Source of the DNA: Alphaproteobacteria bacterium
GTDB lineage: Bacteria > Pseudomonadota > Alphaproteobacteria > CACIAM-22H2
Reading direction: 5' to 3'
Assembly: GCA_016793165.1 (NCBI GenBank)
Contig: JAEULA010000052.1
Span: forward strand, 44,405 to 108,404
Length of the DNA: 64,000 bases
The notes under the pieces were generated by a model, which saw nothing but the letters and a program-made list of their open reading frames with translations, was not told the DNA's origin and did not search any database. Positions 42,797 through 51,371 of this stretch are shown here, in pieces (the first letter of the stretch is position 1; each line of letters starts with the position of its first letter). The position numbers were made by a program, and so were the translations under genes.

Positions 42797-42821
42797 GGAA
42801 CTCCGGTCGCCTTCATGCATT
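42797..42821 (+). promoter_or_regulatory. Variant EcfG-type site, GGAAC-N16-CATT
   Basis: One mismatch in the -10, 52 nt before the PRC-barrel gene. Confidence 0.45.
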
Positions 42822-42872
42822 CCCATGGCATGCCGGGAAATCCTGCCCGGCCGTCCTAGTGGAGGTTCCGAT

Positions 42873-43250
42873 ATGGCAACGAACATCGACGTCACGAGGC
42901 GACCGTTCAGCGTGATCGCCGCCGACAAGGTGCAAGGCACCGCCGTCTATGATGCCGACGGCAATCGCCTGGGCTCGATCGAGTACATCATGCTCGACAA
43001 GATCGGCGGCCGCGTCGCTTATGCGGTGCTCTCCTTCGGCGGATTCCTCGGCATTGGCGAGAAATACCATCCGTTGCCGTGGGACGTGCTTCGCTACGAT
43101 CCGGTGAAGGGCGGCTACGTCATCAACATGACGCGGGCCCAGCTGGAGCGCGCGCCGACCATCGATGCCAAGGACAGCGTCGACTGGGAGAACGAGGCCT
43201 GGGGCGAGCGGGTGTATGGCCATTACGGCGTTCAGAGATACTGGCTCTGA
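42873..43250 (+). CDS. PRC-barrel domain protein
   Basis: 125 residues, ATG 42873, TGGAGG upstream. No signal peptide, so cytoplasmic. One PRC-barrel: VQGTAVYDADGNRLGSIEYIMLDKIGGRVAYAVLSFGGFLGIGEKYHPLPWDVLRYD, then an acidic tail ending GVQRYWL. Matches the widespread stand-alone PRC-barrel stress protein. Followed by a strong terminator. Confidence 0.9.
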   Translation: MATNIDVTRRPFSVIAADKVQGTAVYDADGNRLGSIEYIMLDKIGGRVAYAVLSFGGFLGIGEKYHPLPWDVLRYDPVKGGYVINMTRAQLERAPTIDAKDSVDWENEAWGERVYGHYGVQRYWL

Positions 43251-43282
43251 GCGGCGGCCGTCCTCAGCCGCCTTCGTAAGAT

Positions 43283-43302
43283 CCCCGCATCGAAGTGCGG
43301 GG
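43283..43302. terminator. 7-bp hairpin after PRC-barrel gene
   Basis: CCCCGCA (43283-43289) pairs with TGCGGGG (43296-43302) around a 6-nt loop. No U-tract; possibly an auxiliary structure before the stronger terminator. Confidence 0.4.
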
Positions 43303-43328
43303 ACCAGCATAGCCTCTAAGTCGCGACT

Positions 43329-43360
43329 GGGGCCCGTCGAGAATCGACGGGCCCCTTTGT
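43329..43360 (+). terminator. Rho-independent terminator
   Basis: Perfect 12-bp stem (43329-43340 with 43344-43355), 3-nt loop, then TTTGT on the plus strand. Ends the PRC-barrel transcript and lies between it and the convergent CsbD gene. Confidence 0.85.
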
Positions 43361-43386
43361 TGTGCTGGAAGCGACGGCAAGTGCCG

Positions 43387-43716
43387 TCAGCTCTTGAAGC
43401 CGCGCTCCCATCGCGACACGCGCCGTTCGGCATCGGCCTTGGAGTAGCCATAGCGCTCCTGCAGGCGGCCGACCAGCACATCGCGTCGGCCTTCGATCAT
43501 CGTGATGTCGTCGTCGGTCAGCTTCCCCCACTGCTCCTTCACCTTGCCTTTGGCGATATTCCAGTTGCCCTTGACCTTGTCCCAGGCGGTCGGTCCGGCC
43601 TTGGTCGGAGCCGTGGTCGAGGATCCGGAACCACTCTGCGCGTAGGCGGCGGGGTCGGCAGCGGGCATTGCCACCACGAGCATGGTCGCAGCCGCGATCG
43701 TCGTCAGTGTCTTCAT
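43387..43716 (-). CDS. Secreted CsbD-like stress protein
   Basis: 109 residues, ATG 43716 with AAGGAG. Signal peptide (TLTTIAAATMLVVAMPAADPAAYAQS) then a linker and a CsbD-like domain: WDKVKGNWNIAKGKVKEQWGKLTDDD, extended by MIEGRRDVLVGRLQERYGYSKADAERRVSRWERGF. CsbD is a general-stress protein family of unknown function; this one is exported, which is unusual compared with the cytoplasmic Bacillus type. Under an exact EcfG-type promoter. Confidence 0.88.
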   Translation of the reverse strand: MKTLTTIAAATMLVVAMPAADPAAYAQSGSGSSTTAPTKAGPTAWDKVKGNWNIAKGKVKEQWGKLTDDDITMIEGRRDVLVGRLQERYGYSKADAERRVSRWERGFKS

Positions 43717-43766
43717 GAGAGATCTCCTTGAACGAGAGCCGGCCGGTTGCGCCGACGCGCTGACCC

Positions 43767-43792
43767 AACGCGGCGAAAGCTCGCTTGGTTCC
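43767..43792 (-). promoter_or_regulatory. EcfG-type promoter, GGAAC-N17-CGTT
   Basis: Exact match on the minus strand with a 17-nt spacer, 51 nt before the CsbD gene. Divergent partner at 43821-43845. Confidence 0.85.
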
Positions 43793-43820
43793 TTGCCGAG
43801 TGCGTGGTGAGGAGCGTGCT

Positions 43821-43845
43821 GGAACCGTCGGCGGCCTGCGGCGTT
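43821..43845 (+). promoter_or_regulatory. EcfG-type promoter, GGAAC-N16-CGTT
   Basis: Exact match, 72 nt before the DUF1328 gene. Confidence 0.85.
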
Positions 43846-43917
43846 GTCCCTTGCATCTGCGTCCACCACCGAGGCGTTCGTTCGCTTCGCTGCCCGCGGA
43901 TCCGCAAGGAGCGAGTC

Positions 43918-44094
43918 ATGTTGAATTGGGTGCTCACGTTTCTCGCTGCCGCGGTGATCGCCGCGATGCTCGGCTTCGGCGGCATCGCCGCCGGATTTGC
44001 GGATATTGCCCGCATCCTTTTCTTCGTCTTCCTGATCCTCTTGGTGCTGACGCTGGTGATGCATCTCGTGCGCGGGCGGGCGCCTCCCCCGTGA
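43918..44094 (+). CDS. DUF1328 small membrane protein
   Basis: 58 residues, ATG 43918 with AAGGAGCG. Two helices ([18 protein letters not shown] and [21 protein letters not shown]) joined by GGIAAGFAD, the YtjA/DUF1328 pattern. Widespread stress-induced small membrane protein. Its stop overlaps the start of the peptidase gene. Confidence 0.93.
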   Translation: MLNWVLTFLAAAVIAAMLGFGGIAAGFADIARILFFVFLILLVLTLVMHLVRGRAPPP

Positions 44095-44819
44095 ACGGGT
44101 TTGTCGATCATTGCGAGCTCGCGACGGGTGTGGCCCGGTACAAGGCCGCTCGGACGACGATGCTTGGCGCGGCGTTGCTCGCCGCGATGCTGCTCGGTTG
44201 CGCCGACGTATCGGACGCGCCGCCGGCGGAACGCCCGGCTCCGGCCGCCAATCGGCCGGCAACGGGCCGCATCGAGCCAGCGCAAGCCCGCCGCTTGCAG
44301 AGCGTGATGGCGCCCCTCGTGGCCAAGATGAACGACCCGCTTCCGGCACGCGAGGTCAAGATCACGCTTTGGTCGGATCCGCGGATCAACGCCGCCAATG
44401 CAGGCGGCGGGGACTTTTATGTGACGACAGGTCTGCTGCAGCGAGCAAATGACGATCAGCTGCGCGCAATTCTCGCCCACGAGGTTGCACATGCCGACCT
44501 CGGGCATGTCGCCAAGGCCCAGACGCTGGCCGCCGGACTCGGAATCGGCACCTTGATCCTGGATCAGGTCCTGCCCGGCTCCGGGGCGCTCGCGCCGATT
44601 GCCGGGGAGCTGGTGATGCGCGCGCATTCGCGGTCGGAGGAGTCCGCCGCCGACGCGCATGCTGTGACCATCATGCGGCGGGCGGGATACGACGGGAAGC
44701 AGCTCATGGCCGGCGCTTTGGCGTGGATCGCGCGGGTCGAAGGGGGCAGCGAAGGCGGCTTCTTCGCCACGCATCCGGCCACCGAGGATCGGATAGAAGC
44801 CATCCGCAATCTGGAGTGA
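44091..44819 (+). CDS. M48 family metalloprotease lipoprotein
   Basis: 242 residues if started at GTG 44091 (overlapping the DUF1328 TGA); GTG 44127 region or ATG 44160 are alternatives. Lipoprotein signal [13 protein letters not shown]. Zinc motif HEVAH at about residues 130-134 within [16 protein letters not shown], third ligand in [16 protein letters not shown]. Resembles Oma1/BepA/LoiP-type M48 peptidases of periplasmic quality control. Transcribed with DUF1328 from an EcfG-type promoter. Confidence 0.88.
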   Translation: MNGFVDHCELATGVARYKAARTTMLGAALLAAMLLGCADVSDAPPAERPAPAANRPATGRIEPAQARRLQSVMAPLVAKMNDPLPAREVKITLWSDPRINAANAGGGDFYVTTGLLQRANDDQLRAILAHEVAHADLGHVAKAQTLAAGLGIGTLILDQVLPGSGALAPIAGELVMRAHSRSEESAADAHAVTIMRRAGYDGKQLMAGALAWIARVEGGSEGGFFATHPATEDRIEAIRNLE

Positions 44820-45176
44820 GGCGGTAGGCCTCTCGTCGTGCCATGCGGCGGAAGTACCCGCTGCGCTGCGGGGTTGCTCATGCTCGATTCGGGCATCGCG
44901 ATCCGGCTCGCACGGATGGCCGGGCGCGAGGGGCGGACCGGCAGCCGCCATCACGCACTCGACGATCAGGTCGAGTTTCGCGCCGGCGCGACGCTCGCAC
45001 CCGGACGGGCCGGGGGCGGGCCGGGGCCCGTTCCGACCCGGCGCCTTCGGATGACTCGCGAGCGCATCGAGGGCAGCGAGCTGGAGCTTGATCGGCACTC
45101 CCTCTCTTCGCCTGGGCCCATCGGGAGAACTGCACTGCCCGGATTGCCGGGCCGGAAGTCGCTTCCGACAGTCCCG
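44820..45176. other. 360-bp intergenic stretch before katE
   Basis: A long plus-strand frame runs through it but has no credible composition before the catalase gene. Nothing else recognised apart from the promoter at its end. Confidence 0.4.
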
Positions 45177-45201
45177 GGAACCTATGCGATTTCCGAACGT
45201 T
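45177..45201 (+). promoter_or_regulatory. EcfG-type promoter, GGAAC-N16-CGTT
   Basis: Exact match, 42 nt before the catalase start. Confidence 0.85.
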
Positions 45202-45243
45202 GCTTAGCCAGGCGCTTCCTCTCTTTCACCGAGGACTCGATCC

Positions 45244-47349
45244 ATGCCCGAAGACCGCACGACGAAGTCCCTGCTTGGCGCGAAACTGGGAAGCGGCGGC
45301 GAAATCCATCAGCAGTCCGGACCTCGGACGCCTGGGGGTCCCCTGACCACGAACCAGGGGGTGCCGGTCGGCGACAACCAGAACTCCCTTCGCATCGGCT
45401 CCCGCGGCCCGACCGCGCTCGAGGATTTCATCCTTCGCGAGAAGATCACGCATTTCGATCATGAGCGGATCCCCGAGCGCATCGTGCATGCGCGCGGGTC
45501 GGCCGCTCACGGCCATTTCCAGGTCTACGAATCGCTGTCCCGTCTCACGAGGGCGGCCTTCTTGCAGAAGCCGAGCGAGAAGACGCCGGTCTTCGTCCGA
45601 TTCTCCACCGTCGCCGGCGGCGCCGGTTCGGCGGACACGGTGCGCGACGTCCGCGGATTCGCGGTCAAGTTCTACACGTCGGAGGGCAATTTCGATCTCG
45701 TCGGCAACAACATCCCGATCTTCTTCATCCAGGATGCCGTCAAGTTCCCGGATCTGATCCACGCGGTGAAGATGGAGCCGGATCGCGGATTCCCTCAGGC
45801 TGCGTCGGCACACGATACGTTCTGGGACTTTGCCTCGCTCATGCCCGAGAGCATGCACATGCTGATGTGGGCGATGTCCGATCGGGCGATTCCCCGATCC
45901 TTCCGGATGATGCAGGGCTTCGGCATTCACACCTTCCGGCTGGTGAACGCCAAGGGTGAGTCGACATTCGTCAAGTTTCACTGGCGACCGGTCGCGGGCG
46001 CCGCGTCGCTGTTGTGGGACGAGGCGGTGAAGCTTGCCGGCGCCGACTGCGACTTCCATCGCCGCGACCTGTGGGATGCAATCGCGAACGGCGACTTTCC
46101 CGAGTTCGAACTTGGCATCCAGGCATTCGACCAGGCCACGGCGGACGGGCTCGGCTTCGATGTCCTCGATCCCACGAAGCTGATCCCCGAGGAGACCGTA
46201 CCGGTGAAGATGATCGGGAAGATGGTCCTCGACCGGAATCCGGAGAACTTCTTCGCCGAGACGGAGCAGGTCGCCTTCCACCCGGGGCACGTCGTGCCGG
46301 GTATCGATTTCAGCAACGACCCGTTGCTCCAAGGTCGGCTGCATTCCTACCTGGACACCCAGCTGAGCCGCCTCGGCGGCCCGAACTTCCACGAGTTGCC
46401 CGTGAATCAGCCGCGCTGTCCCATGCGCAACTTCCAGCGCGACGGCCTCATGCGGATGGCCAGGCCCTCGGGCCGCGTCGCCTACGAGCCCAATAGCCTC
46501 GATCCCGGTGGCCCGCGAGAGGACCCGAAGCGCGGGTTCGTCAGCTATCCGGAGAGCATCGTCGGCGACAAGCTGCGAACCCGCTCGCCGTCATTTGCAG
46601 ATCACTACACCCAGGCGCGGATGTTCTGGCAGTCGATGACCGATCCCGAGCAACGCCACATCGTTGCGGCATTCGCCTTCGAGCTCGGCAAGGTCGAAAC
46701 CGCGGCGATCCGCCAGCGCATGCTGGGTCACCTCAAGCACATCCACCCCCAGCTTCTTGCCGGGGTGGCGGACGCCCTGGGGATGGCCGGGCAGGAGGCC
46801 GCGATCGAGCCCGTTGTGGCGCCGAATTCGGTGGCCCCGTCGCCTGCTCTGAGCCTGGTTCGTCTCGCACAGCCGACCCTCAAGGGGCGCGTGATCGGCG
46901 TGTTGCTCACCGACGGCGTCGATGCCGGCTTGATTGCCGACCTGCGCGAGACCGCCAGCGCGAACGGCGCTCGGATCGCGGTCGTGTCGCCGAGGATCGG
47001 GGGCGCGGCCGACAGCGACGGGCACGCGATTAAGGTCGACCACGCGCTCGCGTCGGGCCCGTCGGTGCTGTTCGATGCGGTCGTCGTGGCGCCGAGCAGC
47101 GCGGCAGCGACGATGTTGGCGGGGAACGTGGCGGCCATCGACTGGGTACGCGACGCATTCCGCCATCTCAAGGCGATCGGTTACGCGTCGGGTTCCGAGC
47201 CGCTTCTGGTGGCGGCTGGGATCGATCTGTCCGCCGATGCGGGGGTGGTGCCGCTGGGCGGCAAGCGCGGCGATCTCAAGGCGTTTGTCGCGGCGGCCAA
47301 GCAGCAGCGGATCTGGTCGCGTGAGGAGCGCTCGGCAGAGGCCGACTGA
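45244..47349 (+). CDS. katE: Large-subunit catalase (HPII/KatE type)
   Basis: 701 residues, the length of clade 2 catalases. Distal His in [15 protein letters not shown], distal Asn in [15 protein letters not shown], proximal haem Tyr in [15 protein letters not shown]. Conserved [16 protein letters not shown] and [18 protein letters not shown]. The last ~150 residues form the flavodoxin-like C-terminal domain of HPII ([15 protein letters not shown] ... [10 protein letters not shown]). Decomposes H2O2 in the cytoplasm. In E. coli the equivalent gene is controlled by the general stress sigma; here an EcfG-type promoter takes that place. Confidence 0.96.
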   Translation: MPEDRTTKSLLGAKLGSGGEIHQQSGPRTPGGPLTTNQGVPVGDNQNSLRIGSRGPTALEDFILREKITHFDHERIPERIVHARGSAAHGHFQVYESLSRLTRAAFLQKPSEKTPVFVRFSTVAGGAGSADTVRDVRGFAVKFYTSEGNFDLVGNNIPIFFIQDAVKFPDLIHAVKMEPDRGFPQAASAHDTFWDFASLMPESMHMLMWAMSDRAIPRSFRMMQGFGIHTFRLVNAKGESTFVKFHWRPVAGAASLLWDEAVKLAGADCDFHRRDLWDAIANGDFPEFELGIQAFDQATADGLGFDVLDPTKLIPEETVPVKMIGKMVLDRNPENFFAETEQVAFHPGHVVPGIDFSNDPLLQGRLHSYLDTQLSRLGGPNFHELPVNQPRCPMRNFQRDGLMRMARPSGRVAYEPNSLDPGGPREDPKRGFVSYPESIVGDKLRTRSPSFADHYTQARMFWQSMTDPEQRHIVAAFAFELGKVETAAIRQRMLGHLKHIHPQLLAGVADALGMAGQEAAIEPVVAPNSVAPSPALSLVRLAQPTLKGRVIGVLLTDGVDAGLIADLRETASANGARIAVVSPRIGGAADSDGHAIKVDHALASGPSVLFDAVVVAPSSAAATMLAGNVAAIDWVRDAFRHLKAIGYASGSEPLLVAAGIDLSADAGVVPLGGKRGDLKAFVAAAKQQRIWSREERSAEAD

Positions 47350-47388
47350 GCGTCGCCGGCCACTGTGAGAGTCGCCGGCGGCTCGAGG

Positions 47389-47622
47389 TCAGACGCGGTC
47401 GCGAGCGCGGCCGGTCCCGTGCTCGCGCGCGCAATGCGCGCAGCAATAGATGACGCCCGTATCCTCGACGCCGTGACCGATCACCGTGAGGCCGCACTCG
47501 GCGCAGCGCGGCGCGAACATGTGGATCGCGCACTCGAAGCAATCGAACCATTCGCGCTTCCCCGCGACGGTCACCTCGAACGCCTTGTCGTAGTCGTTTC
47601 CGCAGACAGCGCAGCTCGCCAT
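47389..47622 (-). CDS. Small Cys-rich (zinc-ribbon-like) protein
   Basis: 77 residues, ATG 47622 with GAGGTGG. Four Cys pairs: SCAVCGNDYDKAF, WFDCFECAIHMF, RCAECGLTVIG and YCCAHCAREHG, likely binding two zinc ions in a prokaryotic metallothionein or zinc-ribbon-like fold. Similar short proteins of actinobacteria and alphaproteobacteria are annotated as hypothetical or metallothionein-like. Under an exact EcfG-type promoter. Confidence 0.8.
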   Translation of the reverse strand: MASCAVCGNDYDKAFEVTVAGKREWFDCFECAIHMFAPRCAECGLTVIGHGVEDTGVIYCCAHCAREHGTGRARDRV

Positions 47623-47650
47623 GGTCCACCTCGTCGTTGGGTGATGTCCG

Positions 47651-47675
47651 AACGTGCTCGACCGGCCGGAGTTCC
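47651..47675 (-). promoter_or_regulatory. EcfG-type promoter, GGAAC-N16-CGTT
   Basis: Exact match on the minus strand, 29 nt before the Cys-rich protein start. Divergent partner at 47688-47712, 12 bp between -35 elements. Confidence 0.85.
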
Positions 47676-47687
47676 ATTCACATGGCG

Positions 47688-47712
47688 GGAACCAACGGGT
47701 CGCCCCGACGTT
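47688..47712 (+). promoter_or_regulatory. EcfG-type promoter, GGAAC-N16-CGTT
   Basis: Exact match, 37 nt before the DUF4394 gene. Confidence 0.85.
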
Positions 47713-47748
47713 GATCAGCGGACGTGTCCAACTCTCAGGAGATCCGAG

Positions 47749-48510
47749 ATGACCCGGCGAACGATGACGACGATGGTGATGGCTGCCCTGATGGCGACGA
47801 CGTCTCTGGCGGCACAGGCCCACATGATGGCGGGGATCGACAATGTCGGGAATCTGGTCCGATTCTCGGATCGGCGACCGCATGTCGTCGAGACGTTTCC
47901 CATCACGGGCACCAGCGCGAGGATCGTCGGCATCGATGTGCGGCAGCGCGACAACCAGCTCTACGGCCTGGCGAGCGACGGTACGATCTACGTCATCGAC
48001 AGCACCAGCGGGCGCGCCACGTTCCGGGCACGCCTGTCGCAGGGCTTCGATCGCGTCGGGGTGGTGGACTTCGATCCCGACGACGATCGTCTTTATGTCC
48101 TCACGGAGGATGGTCGGGCGGTGCGGGTCAACATCGACACCGGCGAAGTCGTCGAGCTGATGTCCGGCTCGCCGGCCATGTTCGGACCGCGCAACCTGTC
48201 GGCCGGCGGGTTCACGGCCACGCGCTTCTTCGCCGTCGATAGCACTCAGATGGTGCTCTTCCACCAGCCGGCGTCGTCGGAGGCGCCGATGTCGACCATG
48301 CGTCGCGACATCAGCCTGACCGGCGGCACAGAGGATCTGCGCGGCGGAGACGTGTACACGGATCCCAACGGCAACCAGGCGATGTACATCGTCCGCGGCT
48401 CGCGGTTGTTCAAGATCGACTTGAGCACCGGCCAGATCATCCTGCTCGGGCAAGTCGGGACCGTTGAATCGCTCCGGCTCATCGATGTCGCGGTGACGCA
48501 GCCCGAGTGA
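47749..48510 (+). CDS. Secreted DUF4394 beta-propeller-like protein
   Basis: 253 residues, ATG 47749 with AGGAG. Signal peptide (TTMVMAALMATTSLAAQA). Mature part follows the DUF4394 pattern: VGNLVRFSDRRP, ITGTSARIVGIDVRQRDNQLYGLASDGTIYVIDS, VGVVDFDPDDDRLYVLTEDGRAVRVNIDTGEV, each repeat a beta-propeller-like blade. Exported, function unknown. EcfG-type promoter. Confidence 0.88.
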   Translation: MTRRTMTTMVMAALMATTSLAAQAHMMAGIDNVGNLVRFSDRRPHVVETFPITGTSARIVGIDVRQRDNQLYGLASDGTIYVIDSTSGRATFRARLSQGFDRVGVVDFDPDDDRLYVLTEDGRAVRVNIDTGEVVELMSGSPAMFGPRNLSAGGFTATRFFAVDSTQMVLFHQPASSEAPMSTMRRDISLTGGTEDLRGGDVYTDPNGNQAMYIVRGSRLFKIDLSTGQIILLGQVGTVESLRLIDVAVTQPE

Positions 48511-48541
48511 GCTCGAGGCAGGCGGTCGCCTCGCCGGCCAT

Positions 48542-48997
48542 ATGGGGTCGTCCATGCAGAGCGCCCTCGTGCATGAGTCGGCAGGACAGCGGACCTTCGT
48601 CATCGTGCTGAGCACGGACGACGAGGTCATGGCGGAACTGCGCCGCTTCGTCGAGCGCGAGGGCGTCACCGCGGCGCAGTTCACCGCCATCGGCGCGCTC
48701 AGCGCCGCGCGGCTCGCCTATTTCGACTGGGAGAAGAAGGCCTATCTCAGCCTGCCCGTCGGCGAGCAGGTCGAGCTTGCCTCGCTTGTCGGCGACGTCG
48801 CGGTCGGTCCGGACGGCCGCGCCAGCGTGCATGCACATGCGGTGCTGGGTCGTCGGGACGGCGGTGCCCTGGCAGGCCATCTCGAGGCGGGGCATGTCCG
48901 ACCGACGCTCGAGTGCGTGCTGACCGAGTCGCCGGCGCATCTGCAGAAGCGCTTCGATCCGGGAAGCGGGCTCGCGCTCATCCGCTTGTCGTCCTGA
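48542..48997 (+). CDS. PPC (DUF296) domain DNA-binding-like protein
   Basis: 151 residues from ATG 48542; ATG 48554 is possible. PPC domain: RTFVIVLSTDDEVMAELRRFVEREGVTAAQFTAIGALSAARLAYF and the signature HAHAVLGRRDGGALAGHLEAGHV. Prokaryotic PPC proteins form trimers and some bind nucleotides; in plants the domain sits in AT-hook proteins. Possibly cotranscribed with DUF4394, 31 nt upstream. Confidence 0.85.
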   Translation: MGSSMQSALVHESAGQRTFVIVLSTDDEVMAELRRFVEREGVTAAQFTAIGALSAARLAYFDWEKKAYLSLPVGEQVELASLVGDVAVGPDGRASVHAHAVLGRRDGGALAGHLEAGHVRPTLECVLTESPAHLQKRFDPGSGLALIRLSS

Positions 48998-49169
48998 CCG
49001 GCTTGCGGGCATTCGGCTGACCTGGCTCCGGCGCGACACCTGCAGGCGCGAGGACATGTGGGCGCAAGAACGATCGGGGCGGCATCTGGCCTCGCCGTCG
49101 CTTGCCGACATGCTCGAACGGACGGCGTCGGTCAGATCACCCCGGTTCTGGAGCCGCGCCGCGGTTCGC

Positions 49170-49193
49170 CGATGGTGCGATGGTACGATGGTG
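49170..49193. repeat. Three tandem 8-bp units
   Basis: CGATGGTG, CGATGGTA, CGATGGTG follow each other in the 240-bp intergenic stretch 48998-49238, which otherwise shows no gene. Probably slippage. Confidence 0.8.
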
Positions 49194-49238
49194 AGATCGC
49201 TTGCCCGACCCGTGCGACACGGGAGGGCCGGCGGATCC

Positions 49239-50561
49239 TCAATCCCGGCTGACCCGCCACAACGTGTTGCCGGTATCGTCGGCGACCAGCAAAGCGCCGC
49301 CCCGGTCGATCGCGACGCCCACGGGCCTGCCGTAGGCCGTGCCGCTGCCATCGGATGCCAGGAAGCCGGTGAGAACATCGATCGGCTGCCCGACCGGGCG
49401 ACCGTCGCGGAACGGCACGAAGACGACGCGATAGCCGCTGTATTCGGAGCGGTTCCAGGAGCCGTGGAGGCCGACAAACATGCCGTCGCGGAACGGCGGC
49501 GGCAGCGTCGTCCCGGCGGAGTGTGCGAGCCCCAGCGCCGCGGAATGGCCGCCCAGGGCGTAGTCGGGTGTGATCGACACGGCGACCAGGTCGGGTCGTT
49601 GTGGGGTCACGCGCGTGTCGACCGTCTTGCCCCAGTAGCTGTAAGGCCAGCCGTAGAACCCGCCTTCCTTCACGGACGTCAAGTAGTCGGGCGGCGTGTC
49701 ATCGCCGATCTCGTCGCGCTCGTTGACCACGGTCCACAATTCCCCCGTCGTCGGCTCGATGGCCATCCCGTTGGCGTTGCGCAGCCCCGACGCGAAGACG
49801 CGGGCCCTCGAGGTGGTCAAATCGAGCTCCAGGATGGTCGCGCGTCCGTCCTCCTTCTCGATCCCGTTCTCGGCGATGTTGCTGCCCGAGCCGACGGTGA
49901 TGAAGATCTTCGAGCCGTCGGGCCCGGGCAGCAGATTCCGTGTCCAGTGATGTCCGACCGGCAGGTCCAACAGCTTCGTCCCCGGATCGGTGATGCGCGT
50001 CTGTCCGGGTCGGAAGGGAAACCGCAAGACGCTGTCGGTATTGGCGACGTAGAGATGTTCGCCGACCAACGCCATGCCGAAAGGTTGGCGCAAGCCTTCG
50101 ATTAGGATCGAGCGCTCATCGGCAATGCCGTCGCGGTCGACGTCACGGAGCAGGGTGATCCGATTGGCGCTCTCGACGATCGAACCGGCGCGCCGCTGGA
50201 TGAGCGTCTGCGCGAGCGCGCGCGGCGCCCACGATGCCGAGGGCTCGCTCGCCGCCTCCGCCACCAGCACATCGCCGTTGGGCAGCACCAGCAGCCATCG
50301 CGGATGTGAGAGATCGCGCGCGAACGCACGCACGCGCAGGCCGGGCGCTGGCGTCGGGGTTGCGTCGGCGGCCCAACCCTCGGCGACGGACCACTTGAGG
50401 GTGGGAAGCAGCTGGGTTTCGGCATCGGGAATGCGCGGCGACGGACCGTAGCTCGGCAGGTCCTGTTGGGCCCGCAGCGCATTTGCGCAACCGACCAGCC
50501 CGCACAGCAGGGTGGCGAGCCCCACTCGTCGTCGCCGATTGCGATCTCGCGTCGGTGGCAT
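49239..50561 (-). CDS. Glucose/sorbosone dehydrogenase-like beta-propeller protein
   Basis: 440 residues from ATG 50561, chosen for GAGG eight nt upstream (ATG 50567 possible). Lipoprotein-like or Sec signal (GLATLLCGLVGCANA). Six-bladed propeller of the PQQ sorbosone/glucose dehydrogenase family: HPRWLLVLPNGDVLVAEA, GHHWTRNLLPGPDGSKIFITVGSGSNIAENG, GLRNANGMAIEPTTGELWTVVNERDEIG and FVGLHGSWNRSEYSGYRVVFVPF. Predicted periplasmic oxidation of a sugar if PQQ is bound. Under an exact EcfG-type promoter. Confidence 0.9.
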   Translation of the reverse strand: MPPTRDRNRRRRVGLATLLCGLVGCANALRAQQDLPSYGPSPRIPDAETQLLPTLKWSVAEGWAADATPTPAPGLRVRAFARDLSHPRWLLVLPNGDVLVAEAASEPSASWAPRALAQTLIQRRAGSIVESANRITLLRDVDRDGIADERSILIEGLRQPFGMALVGEHLYVANTDSVLRFPFRPGQTRITDPGTKLLDLPVGHHWTRNLLPGPDGSKIFITVGSGSNIAENGIEKEDGRATILELDLTTSRARVFASGLRNANGMAIEPTTGELWTVVNERDEIGDDTPPDYLTSVKEGGFYGWPYSYWGKTVDTRVTPQRPDLVAVSITPDYALGGHSAALGLAHSAGTTLPPPFRDGMFVGLHGSWNRSEYSGYRVVFVPFRDGRPVGQPIDVLTGFLASDGSGTAYGRPVGVAIDRGGALLVADDTGNTLWRVSRD

Positions 50562-50590
50562 CGCCATGACCTCGCACCACAAACCAGGTC

Positions 50591-50615
50591 AACGTCGTGG
50601 ATCGACACCGGTTCC
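50591..50615 (-). promoter_or_regulatory. EcfG-type promoter, GGAAC-N16-CGTT
   Basis: Exact match on the minus strand, 30 nt before the dehydrogenase start. Confidence 0.85.
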
Positions 50616-50665
50616 ATCGACACGGACTTCGGTTCAGTGCATCGCGCCGATTTCGTGCCCGTGGT

Positions 50666-50690
50666 GAAACCCCGGCCGGCCTGGTGCGTT
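50666..50690 (+). promoter_or_regulatory. Variant EcfG-type site, GAAAC-N16-CGTT
   Basis: One mismatch in the -35, 36 nt before the oxidase operon. Same variant as at 16387. Confidence 0.4.
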
Positions 50691-50725
50691 GCCTCTGACC
50701 GGCCCGACGGCCGCAGGGGCGATTG

Positions 50726-51361
50726 ATGAACGAACTGGCCATGACGCCTGCGCGCGCCAACGGCATTCCCGCCAATGTCATCGTCGCGGCGTCGGCCCTC
50801 GCCGTCGCGATCCTCGTGCTCGCCGTCCTCGTAGTGGTGCCGTTGGGACCGCTTGGCGGAATGATGCTGATGCACGTGACGACGATGAGCGTCCTCGCGC
50901 CGGCGGTGGCGGTGATGCTGCACCGCCCATCGCGTGTCGGGAGGATCTGGCCGGTTGCGCTGGGCCAGCTGGCGCTGCTGTGGGCGGCGCACCTGCCGAC
51001 GTCGTCTGCGGCGATGGCGGCACCGGGCCATTCGGTCGCCGTGAATGTCGTGATGTTCGCCGTCGCGGTGCAGTTCTGGCGCGCGCTGATGTCTCAGCAA
51101 GGCGATTTCCTGGCACCGATCCTCGCCCTGGTGGTGACAGCGAAGCTTGCGTGCCTCCTCGGAGCGCTGCTCGTGTTCGCGCCCCGGCCGCTCTACGTCT
51201 TCGGGGGCGACACGCAAGGCGCGCTGTCCGATCAGCAGGTCGCAGGGCTTGTGATGCTGGCGGCGTGCCCGCTCAGCTATGTCGTGGTGGCCGTGGGCTT
51301 TGCGGCGCGGGCGATCGGCGATGCGGGATCGCCGAGCGCGCCGGACGCAACCCGACTCTGA
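50726..51361 (+). CDS. CtaG-like cytochrome c oxidase assembly protein
   Basis: 211 residues, ATG 50726 with AGGGGC. Five or so helices. The GGMMLMHVTTMSVLAPAVAVML segment and the end DQQVAGLVMLAACPLSYVVVAV match the caa3-type CtaG (DUF2232/CtaG_cox) family, although it is shorter than the ~260-300-residue form. Expected to help insert copper or assemble the oxidase encoded directly downstream. Confidence 0.7.
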   Translation: MNELAMTPARANGIPANVIVAASALAVAILVLAVLVVVPLGPLGGMMLMHVTTMSVLAPAVAVMLHRPSRVGRIWPVALGQLALLWAAHLPTSSAAMAAPGHSVAVNVVMFAVAVQFWRALMSQQGDFLAPILALVVTAKLACLLGALLVFAPRPLYVFGGDTQGALSDQQVAGLVMLAACPLSYVVVAVGFAARAIGDAGSPSAPDATRL

Positions 51362-51371
51362 TCGGTCGGCG

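Noticed and set aside
44838..45464. Plus-strand frame overlapping the start of katE
   Set aside because: Poor composition and overlap with the well-supported catalase start and its promoter.
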